From: CBDCWO01 sp965223405
GTDB taxonomy: Bacteria > Bacteroidota > Bacteroidia > Chitinophagales > Saprospiraceae
Assembly (NCBI GenBank): GCA_965223405.1
Contig: CBDCWO010000006.1
Location: forward strand, 6,882,001 to 6,946,000
Length of the DNA stretch: 64,000 nucleotides
Reading direction: 5' to 3'
Below are positions 34,382-43,883 of this stretch, piece by piece. Under the pieces are notes generated by a model. That model saw nothing but the letters and a program-made list of their open reading frames with translations, was not told the origin of the DNA and searched no databases. Positions within the stretch are counted from its first letter, which is position 1. Every line of letters starts with the position of its first letter. A program made the position numbers and the translations under genes.

Positions 34382-37273
34382 ATGAAACCACATCCTATCC
34401 GAGGCATATATAAATTAAGTTTCATTGTCCTTTTGCTGACATTTGCAGATTCAATATTCAGTCAAACGAATTTATCCTATCCACGTAAAAAAGTCTCCTT
34501 CATATACAGCGGTAAAAGTCTGGGAGCTTTAGGAAACATCCGTTTTCAAAAAGAACATGAACTATTAACAGAAATGGCTATTCGTGACTCTATTGGGTTT
34601 GAACTGGTCAGCCATGCCTGCTGGAGATCAAAAGGAGTAACTATTTTTATGCCTTCCCGAGAACCTGCTGAGAATGAACTGGAACTCATCCTTGTCAATA
34701 GGCCGCAATGGGAGGATTTAGGAAATATTGAAGCGATCCGTTCTGACCATGTCCTCTTATTTCAAGATCCGAATAGAGGAAAACAGGACATGTTGGAAAT
34801 GATACGGGCACACCCGGGAGTAAAAGAAGATTATCCCGATTTCAGATCGGCACGGGTGCGGATATTCCGAACGGAAATTTTAAAAAAGACAGAAGCTCTG
34901 ATCGTGGTGGAACAAAATCCAATCTGGCCCTCATCCATCGAACATTGGAAGATAGGAGAGGTCAACAGGGTGGATTTTGGAAAAACCAGCCGGCTCTTTG
35001 AATTGCCCTATAATTTTGGAGCGATTGAATCGCGATCTACAGTTATCCAAAAGTTAAGGTCTGAATCTAACACGGACACCACGATATTGGTTGACATGGG
35101 GCATCGAAATGGGGATTTCAACATCTCGCAGATCGAGAGAGCCATTGTAGATTTTGCCGGTTTAGATTATTTGGACTATCAATTGGTGGTTCCTTACGAA
35201 TTTGAATTGAGTATGGGTGGTAATTCTTTAAAAAATCTATTGGAATTGTACCCATCTCTGGAATTTATCGCCACTAATATCGATACGGATATCCCTGACC
35301 TGACCAAGAAGCATAAAATTGTAAAAATTGACTCCACCAAAATTGGAATTCTTGGATTGGTCGACCCCCTGCTGAAAGTTAATTTGGCGGGATCTGTCCT
35401 CAAAAACATTAAATTGTTGGATCCTTTTACCGCTGCTATAAATGAAATAAAAAAACTTAATCGAGCCGGAGTAAATCTGATCGTAGCATTTACCAATATG
35501 TCTCCATCCGATAATGCCCGACTATCTGAGCAAGTAAAAGGGATCCATATCATAATAGCGGATTGGTATAGCCAGGGAATACCCTATGAAGATCAAATAA
35601 ATATGGAAATTAACAATGGCGGTGCCAATCGCTTTTTTAGACCATATCTAAAAGCACATAATTACGATTATGGTATTGCCGTTGGTCAACTGGATCTGAC
35701 CCTGGTACCAGGACGAAATGAAGAATTGTATTTGGCCAATATCAGGCACCAACTTCATCCGGTAAATGATCAAATCCCTGGTGATACCTCACTGACCGGA
35801 TATCTTGATGATAAGATCCCTGCCAACAAGATTCCGAAAGGGGATTTATACTTTCCGGACTTTGCTGATGTTCTTGCCATCAATCCTAAATTACAGAACA
35901 TCGATGATGTAACCCGTCAAGGACGAGTTTCCAAAAACCTTTGGGAAAAGTTTTTAGCCAGGATTATTCGTGAAAATGGCCCTGCTGAGGTATCTGTGAT
36001 CAGACCATTACCAAGTTTCCTTCCACAAATTGGTAAATTACACGAGCGAGAAGTCCGTTCCTGGTTATGGACCGAAGATGAAATACTCCATTGTGACCTG
36101 AAAGGTAGGGATTTGTTACGCTTGTTAGGAAGTGGTGAAGGTCGAAAGCTAATCACCAATGGTATAGTAGGGGGTAAAGTCTTGGGCAGGTCAGTGTTAC
36201 CCAATGCCTATTACCGGGTTGCTACCACCAATGTGATTTACAACGGTATTTTCAAGCCTTTTTTCCGAAATGCAGTGCGTGTCGATACGAAGTTTTTGAT
36301 CCGCCCTAATGGCACCTTAGAAAATAATAAATTTCAGGGAAGTTCGATCAAACTGAGGGATTATATTCTACATGAACTAAAACGAATCCGATCTCAGGGA
36401 AAAGGGAAGACATATCATGCAAAAATCGCAGAACTACTTTCTCCGGAAGCCCCATTTGAAAGACTTTTTTCATTCAACTTTTTTAAACCCTCTCTTTGGT
36501 CCACCCTCAGCAGAAGCTACAAAGGTACGGGATATGAATCCGTTCCTGAAAGCCGAATCGGAGCAGATAATTCTTTTGTACTCGGTATAAATGGTAAATT
36601 TATTATGACCTATGATGCACCAAAGGCAGCCTGGGACTTAGGTGTCAAGTTTGGATTTGCGAAGCAAAGTGCCGAAAAGAATGGTGGTGAAAAACAAATA
36701 TCGGAAAGTCTTGATGATATTCTGATTAATCTGACCCACCGGTTTAAAGGAAAACGCAATTTTAAGTTCCAACCCTTGGCCCGGATGGAATACGATTCAG
36801 AATTCACCGCTACGGTAAATAAAAAAACCGGAAACAAAAATCAAAAACAAAGAACCCTCAGAGCTGTTGTTGGTATTAATAAAAAACCTACAGCCAAATG
36901 GCCACGCAGAGAATTGGCCTTTACAGCTGAAAATGACTTTGCCAGCAAGCACGACCAATATGGATTTCAATACCATTCGAGAGGACGATTTCCATTAGAT
37001 TTAGGTTGGAAGGTAATTTATAATCTAACCCACAACATCAATTATCATCTCCCGTCAAAAGATGATACGGCCAGAGAATTGTCTTTTAAGATTAATTCCA
37101 TTCATGAACTTCAGATCCCTCTGTTTGGCGATATTTCAATGACCTTTACTGCCGACTTTTTTATCTTTAGAGGGAAATTGGACATCAATAAAAGACCAGG
37201 ACTTAGTATGTTATACCGCGTAGGGCTTACTTATGATCGGTTATGGAAACCAAAATATCAACCACTTTTATAA
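34382..37273 (+). CDS. 5'-nucleotidase-like pseudo-enzyme fused to a C-terminal beta-barrel-like domain
   Basis: This protein of 963 residues from the ATG at 34382 has a signal peptide (LSFIVLLLTFADSIFSQ). The middle (~220-430) follows the UshA/5'-nucleotidase metallophosphoesterase pattern (DTTILVDMGHRNGDF; FIATNIDTDIPDL; KIGILGLVDPLLKV; GIHIIIADWYSQG). The metal ligands are missing: GNHE aligns to YEFELSMGGN, the sHlG His to FTNMSPS, and GGHSH to IADWYSQ. A 5_nucleotid_C-like domain follows (~490-680: DLYFPDFADVLAINPKL, KGRDLLRLLGSGEGR, YYRVATTNVIYNGIF). The last ~250 residues are alternating amphipathic strands typical of an outer-membrane barrel (for example FVLGINGKFIMTYDAP, LGWKVIYNLTHNINYHL, LSMLYRVGLTYDRLW). 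Residues 1-200 match nothing I know. Function is unknown. It lies downstream of the MbnP/peroxidase pair. Confidence 0.7.
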   Translation: MKPHPIRGIYKLSFIVLLLTFADSIFSQTNLSYPRKKVSFIYSGKSLGALGNIRFQKEHELLTEMAIRDSIGFELVSHACWRSKGVTIFMPSREPAENELELILVNRPQWEDLGNIEAIRSDHVLLFQDPNRGKQDMLEMIRAHPGVKEDYPDFRSARVRIFRTEILKKTEALIVVEQNPIWPSSIEHWKIGEVNRVDFGKTSRLFELPYNFGAIESRSTVIQKLRSESNTDTTILVDMGHRNGDFNISQIERAIVDFAGLDYLDYQLVVPYEFELSMGGNSLKNLLELYPSLEFIATNIDTDIPDLTKKHKIVKIDSTKIGILGLVDPLLKVNLAGSVLKNIKLLDPFTAAINEIKKLNRAGVNLIVAFTNMSPSDNARLSEQVKGIHIIIADWYSQGIPYEDQINMEINNGGANRFFRPYLKAHNYDYGIAVGQLDLTLVPGRNEELYLANIRHQLHPVNDQIPGDTSLTGYLDDKIPANKIPKGDLYFPDFADVLAINPKLQNIDDVTRQGRVSKNLWEKFLARIIRENGPAEVSVIRPLPSFLPQIGKLHEREVRSWLWTEDEILHCDLKGRDLLRLLGSGEGRKLITNGIVGGKVLGRSVLPNAYYRVATTNVIYNGIFKPFFRNAVRVDTKFLIRPNGTLENNKFQGSSIKLRDYILHELKRIRSQGKGKTYHAKIAELLSPEAPFERLFSFNFFKPSLWSTLSRSYKGTGYESVPESRIGADNSFVLGINGKFIMTYDAPKAAWDLGVKFGFAKQSAEKNGGEKQISESLDDILINLTHRFKGKRNFKFQPLARMEYDSEFTATVNKKTGNKNQKQRTLRAVVGINKKPTAKWPRRELAFTAENDFASKHDQYGFQYHSRGRFPLDLGWKVIYNLTHNINYHLPSKDDTARELSFKINSIHELQIPLFGDISMTFTADFFIFRGKLDINKRPGLSMLYRVGLTYDRLWKPKYQPLL

Positions 37274-37396
37274 GGCCAATTATTTTGAGATTTCATTTAA
37301 TAGGGTCACTGCGCACTTCCTCCTAAAATTAGAAAATTGTAATGTATTTTGTATATTGCTCTCATTATCAAATAGTTAAAAATATTATCTTTCAAA

Positions 37397-38008
37397 ATGC
37401 CTAAAATAACGATGAAATATTTAGTCTTATTTCTTACTCTTTCCACCTGGCACCTGAGTAGTTGTGCTCAGGACAATATTCCGAACAAAGAAGATCAAAT
37501 TGCTTCGGCTTTATTGGCAGCCCCGGAAGAAGATCGCGACGGCGCTACTGTTTTTGGATATAATCAAAAAGGTGAATTAGTCAAATTACGCGAAGGATCA
37601 AACAATCAGATTTGTCTGTCAGATGACCCTACCCACAATGGATTTCAAGTGGTTTGCTATCACAAAGATTTAGAACCATTCATGGCAAGAGGAAGAGTTC
37701 TTAAAGCAGAGGGCAATACTTTCACCGAAATATTTGATATTCGTGAAAAGGAAGCAAAAAGCGGAGCACTTAAAATGCCGGAACAGCCTACAACCTTGCA
37801 TCTGTTGGAAGGGCCCAATGGAAAATACGATCCGGCTACCGGAAAGATAACTGATGCCAATTATCGTTACGTTGTGTATATTCCCTGGGCTACAGCCGAA
37901 AGCACCGGCCTACCCATCAAACCGGTCGTCAAAGGAGGCCCCTGGATCATGGATCCTGGCACACATCGCGCGCATATAATGATTTCTACTCCTCCACGGG
38001 AGAAATGA
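37397..38008 (+). CDS. hypothetical lipoprotein
   Basis: I recognise no named family. A lipoprotein signal (KYLVLFLTLSTWHLSSC) precedes a mature domain of ~180 residues with strands such as DRDGATVFGYNQKGELVKLR, HNGFQVVCYHKDLEPFMARG, TTLHLLEGPNGKYDPATG and YRYVVYIPWATAESTGLP. The C-terminal GGPWIMDPGTHRAHIMI is notable, since the PGTHRAHIMI segment looks like a conserved core. The ATG at 37397 lies just after TATCTTTC (37386-37393). If that is the -7 element, the transcript starts at or beyond this ATG, and the second ATG at 37412 (MKYLVLFL) would be the true start. I leave the longer start as the boundary. Probably monocistronic. Confidence 0.65.
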   Translation: MPKITMKYLVLFLTLSTWHLSSCAQDNIPNKEDQIASALLAAPEEDRDGATVFGYNQKGELVKLREGSNNQICLSDDPTHNGFQVVCYHKDLEPFMARGRVLKAEGNTFTEIFDIREKEAKSGALKMPEQPTTLHLLEGPNGKYDPATGKITDANYRYVVYIPWATAESTGLPIKPVVKGGPWIMDPGTHRAHIMISTPPREK

Positions 38009-38224
38009 TGTCCACTTTTTTTGTTGGAATTTTGGATGTCTCATCCAAAATTTTGGAAAGTTGATTCCTGGCTATTTGAGTAGTTTCATTATTAACGAAA
38101 ATGGAAATACTCGATATCAACCTTTACTTTACTCGATCAAATCATAATGCAGGTGAACAGTCCCAGGATTTGTGTCAATCCTTGAGATGCACTATATTTA
38201 TTAGAATAATCGAAATCTTCCCAT

Positions 38225-39367
38225 ATGAAAACCAATTTTCCTATACTGTTTTTAATAAGTTGTTTCATCCTATCTATTGGATGTAAATCCGGAAAAAAAG
38301 CTTATCAAAAGGGCAATTATGAAGATGCCGTATATGAAGCTCTGGACCGGTTGAAAAAAGCTCCGAATAACAACCGGGCCAGGGAAGCGTTGCAGCAGGC
38401 CTACCCTACCCTAACCAGATTTTATGAGAGTAATATCAATCAACTGTCGCTTAGTAATGATCCAATGCGCTGGGAAGACATTTACGGAATGTATGAAACC
38501 TTACAGGACATTCATCAGGAAGTTCAAAGGACCCCTGCTGCACAAAGTGTAGTAATGGCTAAGAACTATAGCTCTGAATTGGAATCTACCAAACAACAAA
38601 TTATCAAAGTTCGTTTTGATTTGGGTAAAGCTGAGCTAGCTAAGGGTTACCGGGAAAATGCAAAGCTGGCCTATGATCATTTTTTTCGAGTGTATGAATT
38701 GGATCCCCAACGTGGTGATGCCGAGGATCTAATGTATGAAGCCCAAAAGTTAGCCACCATATATATTGAGGTCATGCCCATTCCTTCACATTTGAGAACA
38801 TTTGAACTAAGTAGCCAGTTTTTCGAAAACCAAATTGTGGAGTTTGTCAGAAACGAAACTCCCAATCCCTTCGTACAATTCGTCACTAGCAAAGAAGTTA
38901 AACAAAACCGCATCAAACCCAATCATCGCTTAACTCTGGCCTTTGATGATTTTGTCGTGGGACAAGGTTACGAAAAGGAAACCGTACTGGAGAGAAGTAA
39001 AGATAGCGTGGTAGTGGGAACGGCTACGGTAAAGGATACCACGGTGAATACCTATGCTACCGTAAAGGCTAAAGTTCATAAGTTTGTCCGTACCATAAAA
39101 TCTAGTGGTCAATTGAATCTGAATATTCAAGACCTATCAACTAAAGCCACCCTTACCCAACGAAAATTTCCCGGCACTTATTCGTATACTGATCAATGGG
39201 GATTCTTTAATGGAGACAAGCGTGCCTTAACCAAAGACGATAAAGAATTAATCAAGCGTAACAAACGGCTACCTGATCCACCACCTCAGGATCTCTTTGT
39301 CGAATTCACTAAACCCATCTTCAGTCAAGTTACCCGGTATCTCAAAGACTATTATGCCGACTTCTAG
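38225..39367 (+). CDS. TPR-containing lipoprotein of unknown function
   Basis: This 380-residue protein has the lipobox FILSIGC (C20) followed by a basic SGKKAYQKGNYEDAVYEAL, the start of a TPR-like helical region to ~residue 180 (YENAKLAYDHFFRVYELDPQ-type repeats at KGYRENAKLAYDHFFRVYEL). The second half (~185-380) is beta-rich (EVMPIPSHLRTFELSSQFFE, RLTLAFDDFVVGQGYEKETV, KVHKFVRTIKSSGQLNLNIQ) and ends in FTKPIFSQVTRYLKDYY. Such proteins are common in Bacteroidota outer membranes and probably act in protein-protein contacts. The stop is only five bases from the convergent stop of the ABC permease gene, leaving no room for a separate terminator. Confidence 0.7.
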   Translation: MKTNFPILFLISCFILSIGCKSGKKAYQKGNYEDAVYEALDRLKKAPNNNRAREALQQAYPTLTRFYESNINQLSLSNDPMRWEDIYGMYETLQDIHQEVQRTPAAQSVVMAKNYSSELESTKQQIIKVRFDLGKAELAKGYRENAKLAYDHFFRVYELDPQRGDAEDLMYEAQKLATIYIEVMPIPSHLRTFELSSQFFENQIVEFVRNETPNPFVQFVTSKEVKQNRIKPNHRLTLAFDDFVVGQGYEKETVLERSKDSVVVGTATVKDTTVNTYATVKAKVHKFVRTIKSSGQLNLNIQDLSTKATLTQRKFPGTYSYTDQWGFFNGDKRALTKDDKELIKRNKRLPDPPPQDLFVEFTKPIFSQVTRYLKDYYADF

Positions 39368-39372
39368 TCTTT

Positions 39373-41790
39373 TTAATCACTTCTGATCGACTTGACGGGA
39401 TTTAAATAGGCTGTTTTTAAGGTTTGGTATCCAACGGTAATCCAGGCAATAAATAAGGCAACACCTCCTGCAAAAATAAATACAAACCAAGGTATTGAAA
39501 TACGGTAAACAAAATCTTGTAACCAGCCCTGCATGATATACCAGGCAATTGGTGCTGCAATGACAAAAGCGACTACCACCAGAATGGTAAACTCTTTAGA
39601 AAGTAAAAAAATCAAACTCTGTGGTGTCGCTCCCAATACTTTTCGGATTCCCACTTCTTTTTTCTTGCGTTCAGCGGAGAAAGCAGCTAATCCTATTAAT
39701 CCGAGACAAGCGATAAAGATGGCCAAAATAGCAAACACTGTGAATATCCTTCCCTGTCTTTGTTCAGTATCATACAATTGAGCAAAACTTTCATCCACAA
39801 AAGTATATTCGAAGGGTGCTCCTTCGTTGAACCGATCCCAGACCTCTTCAATAAAATCAATGGTACCCGGGATATCCTGCGGCTGAATTCTCACGACATA
39901 ATTCCATGCCATATAGGGTGCAATGAAGTAAACCGTCGGTACAATTTTTTGCTTTAAAGACTCAAAATAAAAATCTTTGAGTACTCCGATGACCTTTCCA
40001 TCCCTAGGTTGCCATTGACCTTCGTTCCAATCCTTGATTTCAGAACTTCCAAATCCCTTGCCAATAGCCGATTCATTAGTCCATCCAATTTGCTTTACAG
40101 CTTCTTCATTCAAGATGAATGCACTTTGCGCATCGGACGGATATTCCCGGCTAAAACTTCTTCCTGAAGCCAATTCGAATCCCATCGTTTCAATAAAGCT
40201 ATAATCAGTCCACACGGTTTGCATTCCTCTTTGTTGATCCTCGGGAACTCCTTCGGGACGGGCTCTTAACGAACTACTAAGTCTGCCGGGAGGGACGCGC
40301 GAAGAAGGCCCTGCATTGATAATTTTTGGATTGGACATTAATTGTGCGCGGAACTGTTCATAACTACCCCGCATATCCGTTGGTGTTCCAAAAACTACTA
40401 AATTTTCTCTATCATAACCAAGATCAAGATTATTGCAATAATCCAATTGATTATAGACTACTATAGTCACAATCAACAAAAAAATGGATGTTGCAAATTG
40501 AAACACCACCAATACTTTTCTTAATGAGGCCCCCTTAAAACTGCGACCAATTTTATTGGCTAATACATTAACCGGTTGAAATCCGGATAATAAAAAAGCC
40601 GGGTAACTTCCTGCCCCAATACCAACAAACAAAGTGATCCCGACCATTCCGGCCAGCATTGGCCAATTGCTGAATAGATTAAGGGATAATTCCTTATTCG
40701 CCAATTGATTAAAAAACGGCATAGCACTCCACACAATCCCAATTGCAATCAAGAGGGAAACCAGAGCCAGAATCATGCTTTCACTCAGAAACTGTCCAAT
40801 CAATTGTGAGCGTTTGGCCCCAACGACTTTACGCAATCCAACTTCTCTCGCCCTTAGACTGCTTCGCGCGGTAGCCAAATTCATAAAATTAATACAGGCG
40901 ATAAGCAAAATAAAGAAAGCTATGAATGAGAAGGCAATGACGTAAGTGATATCTCCACCGGGAGCCCATCCACTAATATTCTTACTATGCAAATACAATT
41001 TGGGTAATGGCGTCAAATTAAGAACCGGTGTAAATGCACTCCATGCTTCCAACTTCTCTCCCGTGAATCCAGCTAGACGTTCGCGATAATCTTCCGGAGA
41101 TTTGCCTTCAGGTAACCTGGCAAAGGTAACGGACGATCCTTCTCCCCAGTTTTCCAATACGATCCGCGAGAAAATCTGTGGTGCACAGTTTATCGACACC
41201 AGGATGTCAAATTGGAATTGTGAATTCTCAGGTATGTCATTCATGATGCCTTTTACTACAAAGTCCTGATCGCGTATTTGTACCACTTTGCCGATCGGAT
41301 TATCTTGACCAAAATATTTTTGCGCAGTGGACTGGCTCATAACTAAGCTAAACGGATCCGTCAATACACTTTCCGGATTACCGGTTATTAAGGGAAAATG
41401 AAATATATTAAATACGGCATCATCAGCAAATGCCAAATTTTCCTCCAAGTACAATTGATCATTGTAATTCACCGCTTCCCGACCTTGCGGTACAAACCTG
41501 ATGAGGTGTTCAAAGTCGGGGAAGTCAATCTTAAGTTCCTCAGCCAACCGGTAAGGACCAATCGCTCTCCGCTGAACTGCCTTACTTTGGGGATTGGTCA
41601 CCTGAATATCAATCAGATAAATAGCATTTCGGTGGGGATGAAATTTATCATAACTGGTTTCATGTTGCACATAGATCATGATCAACATTGCACAGGCCAT
41701 GCCCAGTGCAAGTCCGAGGAGATTAATTAGAGTGTAGCCCCTATTTTTCTTAAGGTTGCGCCAGGCAGAAGTCAGGTAATTACGTATCAT
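39373..41790 (-). CDS. ABC transporter permease, MacB/FtsX type
   Basis: This 805-residue protein has the Bacteroidota MacB_PCD-FtsX-FtsX layout: SAWRNLKKNRGYTLINLLGL then GLALGMACAMLIMIYVQHE (TM1), a periplasmic domain, three helices at ~285-395 (SFIAFFILLIACINFMNLAT; ARSSLRAREVGLRKVVGAKR marks the coupling helix), a helix at ~425, a second periplasmic domain (~450-665), and three last helices with ERKKKEVGIRKVLGATPQSL as the second coupling helix. The periplasmic FEYTFVDESFAQLYDTEQRQ is typical of this group. It would work with an ATPase subunit encoded elsewhere in mechanotransmission or lipoprotein/peptide export. No ATPase gene is adjacent. Confidence 0.9.
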   Translation of the reverse strand: MIRNYLTSAWRNLKKNRGYTLINLLGLALGMACAMLIMIYVQHETSYDKFHPHRNAIYLIDIQVTNPQSKAVQRRAIGPYRLAEELKIDFPDFEHLIRFVPQGREAVNYNDQLYLEENLAFADDAVFNIFHFPLITGNPESVLTDPFSLVMSQSTAQKYFGQDNPIGKVVQIRDQDFVVKGIMNDIPENSQFQFDILVSINCAPQIFSRIVLENWGEGSSVTFARLPEGKSPEDYRERLAGFTGEKLEAWSAFTPVLNLTPLPKLYLHSKNISGWAPGGDITYVIAFSFIAFFILLIACINFMNLATARSSLRAREVGLRKVVGAKRSQLIGQFLSESMILALVSLLIAIGIVWSAMPFFNQLANKELSLNLFSNWPMLAGMVGITLFVGIGAGSYPAFLLSGFQPVNVLANKIGRSFKGASLRKVLVVFQFATSIFLLIVTIVVYNQLDYCNNLDLGYDRENLVVFGTPTDMRGSYEQFRAQLMSNPKIINAGPSSRVPPGRLSSSLRARPEGVPEDQQRGMQTVWTDYSFIETMGFELASGRSFSREYPSDAQSAFILNEEAVKQIGWTNESAIGKGFGSSEIKDWNEGQWQPRDGKVIGVLKDFYFESLKQKIVPTVYFIAPYMAWNYVVRIQPQDIPGTIDFIEEVWDRFNEGAPFEYTFVDESFAQLYDTEQRQGRIFTVFAILAIFIACLGLIGLAAFSAERKKKEVGIRKVLGATPQSLIFLLSKEFTILVVVAFVIAAPIAWYIMQGWLQDFVYRISIPWFVFIFAGGVALFIAWITVGYQTLKTAYLNPVKSIRSD

Positions 41791-42196
41791 AGAAGTCAGG
41801 ATTAGGTTTTATAGATGAATTTAATTATTGAAGTTGAAGTGATTTAATAACAGATGTTAAAATGAGTTGTATGCGCTTGATTTTCAAGACGAAGCTCTTT
41901 TTGAGATTCATAGCCACAGTTATGGATCGAGAAAAAGCTGACGTATTGAGAATCAATGGCATGCAAATCAATTAACAATTTGTTTTTAAATCACTTCGTT
42001 GTTAAGAAACTTAATTGAATGAATTACCATGAGATCTTTTTCCCCACAATTAGACTTTATTTTTCCGGATTTGGTTACAAGATCTTCACATTTTTTTGAT
42101 GGGGATGAAATTTTAGTACATATTTTATTCACGACCATCAGCTCTGTGAAAGTCCATTTAATTGCGTAAATTGATATTTATAAAATTATCACCAGA
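41791..42196. other. divergent intergenic region, nothing recognised beyond promoters expected
   Basis: These 406 AT-rich bases separate the divergent permease and DUF885-like genes. Around 41970-42010 a short stretch (TTTTTAAATCACTTCGTTG) resembles wording near 16350-16370 and 45515. I found no convincing promoter octamer or RNA. Confidence 0.35.
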
Positions 42197-43873
42197 ATGG
42201 CTCACGAGATATTGCATCGACTTGGATTTGCACTTTTACTTTTTGTTCTTATTAAATGCACCCCAAATGATCAGGGGAATAAGTCGCTGGGGAACTTACA
42301 TGCCGCACAAAGCACTTCTGACTATTCCGACCTGATCAATTTTTTTCAGGAATGGCGAGAATTTCAGCATCCCGAAATGATTGATGGAATACCTGACTAT
42401 TCCAAGCCGGCAATGGACCAGCAGTACGCCGAATTAGCCAATTGGAAAGACAAACTAAATGCATTTGATACCGCAGGATGGACGATAGCCAATCAGGTGG
42501 ATTGGTACTTGATCTGGGCTGAAATGAATGGTTTGGAATTTGATCACCGGGTGAAACGCCCCTGGGAAAGAGATCCGGCTTTTTACACCTGGTTTTTCTC
42601 CTACCCTTCTGATGTTCCTGAAAGAGAAGGCCCAAATATTCATGGCACCATCGAACTCCCGAACTATAGGCAACCATTGTCTCCTCAAGACGCTGCAGAA
42701 ATTACTCAAAGGATGCTAAAAGCACCAATAGTATTTGAGCAGGCCAAAGTGAACCTCACCGGAAATGCAAAAGACCTGTGGGTAACCGGAGCGCGCAGTA
42801 TTCGAGAGCAAAGTGAAGATATGACTTCATTTGCTCAAAAAATCGAAGGTATAAACCCCGAATTAGCCAAGGCTTCGCGTACAGCCGCATTGGCCTCTGA
42901 TGAATTTGCCGAATGGCTGGAAAGTAAATCGCCTCAAAAAACCGGAACATCCGGAGTAGGGAAAGAAAACTATTCCTGGAATTTACAAAAAGTACACCTG
43001 CTCCCCTACAGCTGGGAAGAGCAGGAACTGATCATCAAACGCGAATTGGTCAGATCTCATACCGCGCTTAGACTCGAAGAAAATCGCAATCGCCACTTAC
43101 CCAGGCTTACAAAAATCGACAACGCTACAGATTATGACAGACTATTTAATGCAGCGGTTACCGAATATCAGGAATTCCTAAAAGAAGAGGAAATACTGCC
43201 TATTAGGGATTATATGGAAGCAGCATTTCGGGCCAGAGTAGGAAAATTTACGCCTCTTGAGGGATTGCGAGGGTTTTTCTCAGAGATATCTTATCGCGAT
43301 CCGATCGTTATGCGAACCCACGATTACCATTGGATAGATCTGGCACGAATGCGTGAAGAACCCCATGTAAGTTTGATCAGGAATACACCGTTGTTATACA
43401 ATATTTTTGATGGCCGAGCTGAGGGAGTCGCTACTGGAATGGAAGAAATGATGATGCACGCGGGATTATTCAAAGATCGTCCCCGGAGTAAAGAACTTAT
43501 CTGGATCTTATTGGCACAGAGAGCAGCAAGGGCTTTGGGCGGACTTTATCAGCATGGTCTGGAAATGGATTTGCAACAGGCCACTGAGTTTGCCTCCAAA
43601 TGGACTCCCTGGGAATTATTACCTGCTGATGGCAGTACTATTCAACATGAAGAACAATTCTATCTACAACAACCAGCTTATGGTACCAGTTACGTGATTG
43701 GAAAAATTGAAATCGAAAAACTGATTGCTGAATATGCACGGCAACGAGCAGGAAATTTTAGTCTTTATAAATTTATGGATGATCTGAATGGGTGTGGTGT
43801 GATCCCCGTCTCATTGATTTATTGGGAATTGACCGGAGATAAATCCATGTTGGAAAAGGCGGTTAATTATTGA
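42197..43873 (+). CDS. DUF885-like protein lacking the HExxPGH zinc motif
   Basis: This 558-residue protein has a lipoprotein-type signal (LGFALLLFVLIKC). Helical segments match the DUF885 family: LPYSWEEQELIIKRELVRSH (~280), the helix around GRAEGVATGMEEMMMHAGLF (~405), and the C-terminal YLQQPAYGTSYVIGKIEIEK (~500) with a last helix FSLYKFMDDLNGCGVIPVSL. In typical DUF885 proteins an H-E-x-x-P-G-H motif lies just before the EGWA-like segment. Here that position reads EEPHVSLIRNTPLLYNIFDG and carries no such motif. It is therefore either a non-catalytic branch or uses other residues. It is followed after ten bases by the macro-domain gene, suggesting one transcript. Confidence 0.72.
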   Translation: MAHEILHRLGFALLLFVLIKCTPNDQGNKSLGNLHAAQSTSDYSDLINFFQEWREFQHPEMIDGIPDYSKPAMDQQYAELANWKDKLNAFDTAGWTIANQVDWYLIWAEMNGLEFDHRVKRPWERDPAFYTWFFSYPSDVPEREGPNIHGTIELPNYRQPLSPQDAAEITQRMLKAPIVFEQAKVNLTGNAKDLWVTGARSIREQSEDMTSFAQKIEGINPELAKASRTAALASDEFAEWLESKSPQKTGTSGVGKENYSWNLQKVHLLPYSWEEQELIIKRELVRSHTALRLEENRNRHLPRLTKIDNATDYDRLFNAAVTEYQEFLKEEEILPIRDYMEAAFRARVGKFTPLEGLRGFFSEISYRDPIVMRTHDYHWIDLARMREEPHVSLIRNTPLLYNIFDGRAEGVATGMEEMMMHAGLFKDRPRSKELIWILLAQRAARALGGLYQHGLEMDLQQATEFASKWTPWELLPADGSTIQHEEQFYLQQPAYGTSYVIGKIEIEKLIAEYARQRAGNFSLYKFMDDLNGCGVIPVSLIYWELTGDKSMLEKAVNY

Positions 43874-43883
43874 AAATGGAACT

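Noticed and set aside
32465..37273. Methanobactin biosynthesis cluster around the MbnP/peroxidase pair
   Set aside because: No precursor peptide, MbnB/MbnC, or MbnT-like receptor is visible; only the MbnP/MbnH-type pair is present.
38101..38286. Plus-strand frame of 61 codons before the TPR lipoprotein
   Set aside because: It overlaps the start of the well-supported lipoprotein gene and has no recognisable feature.
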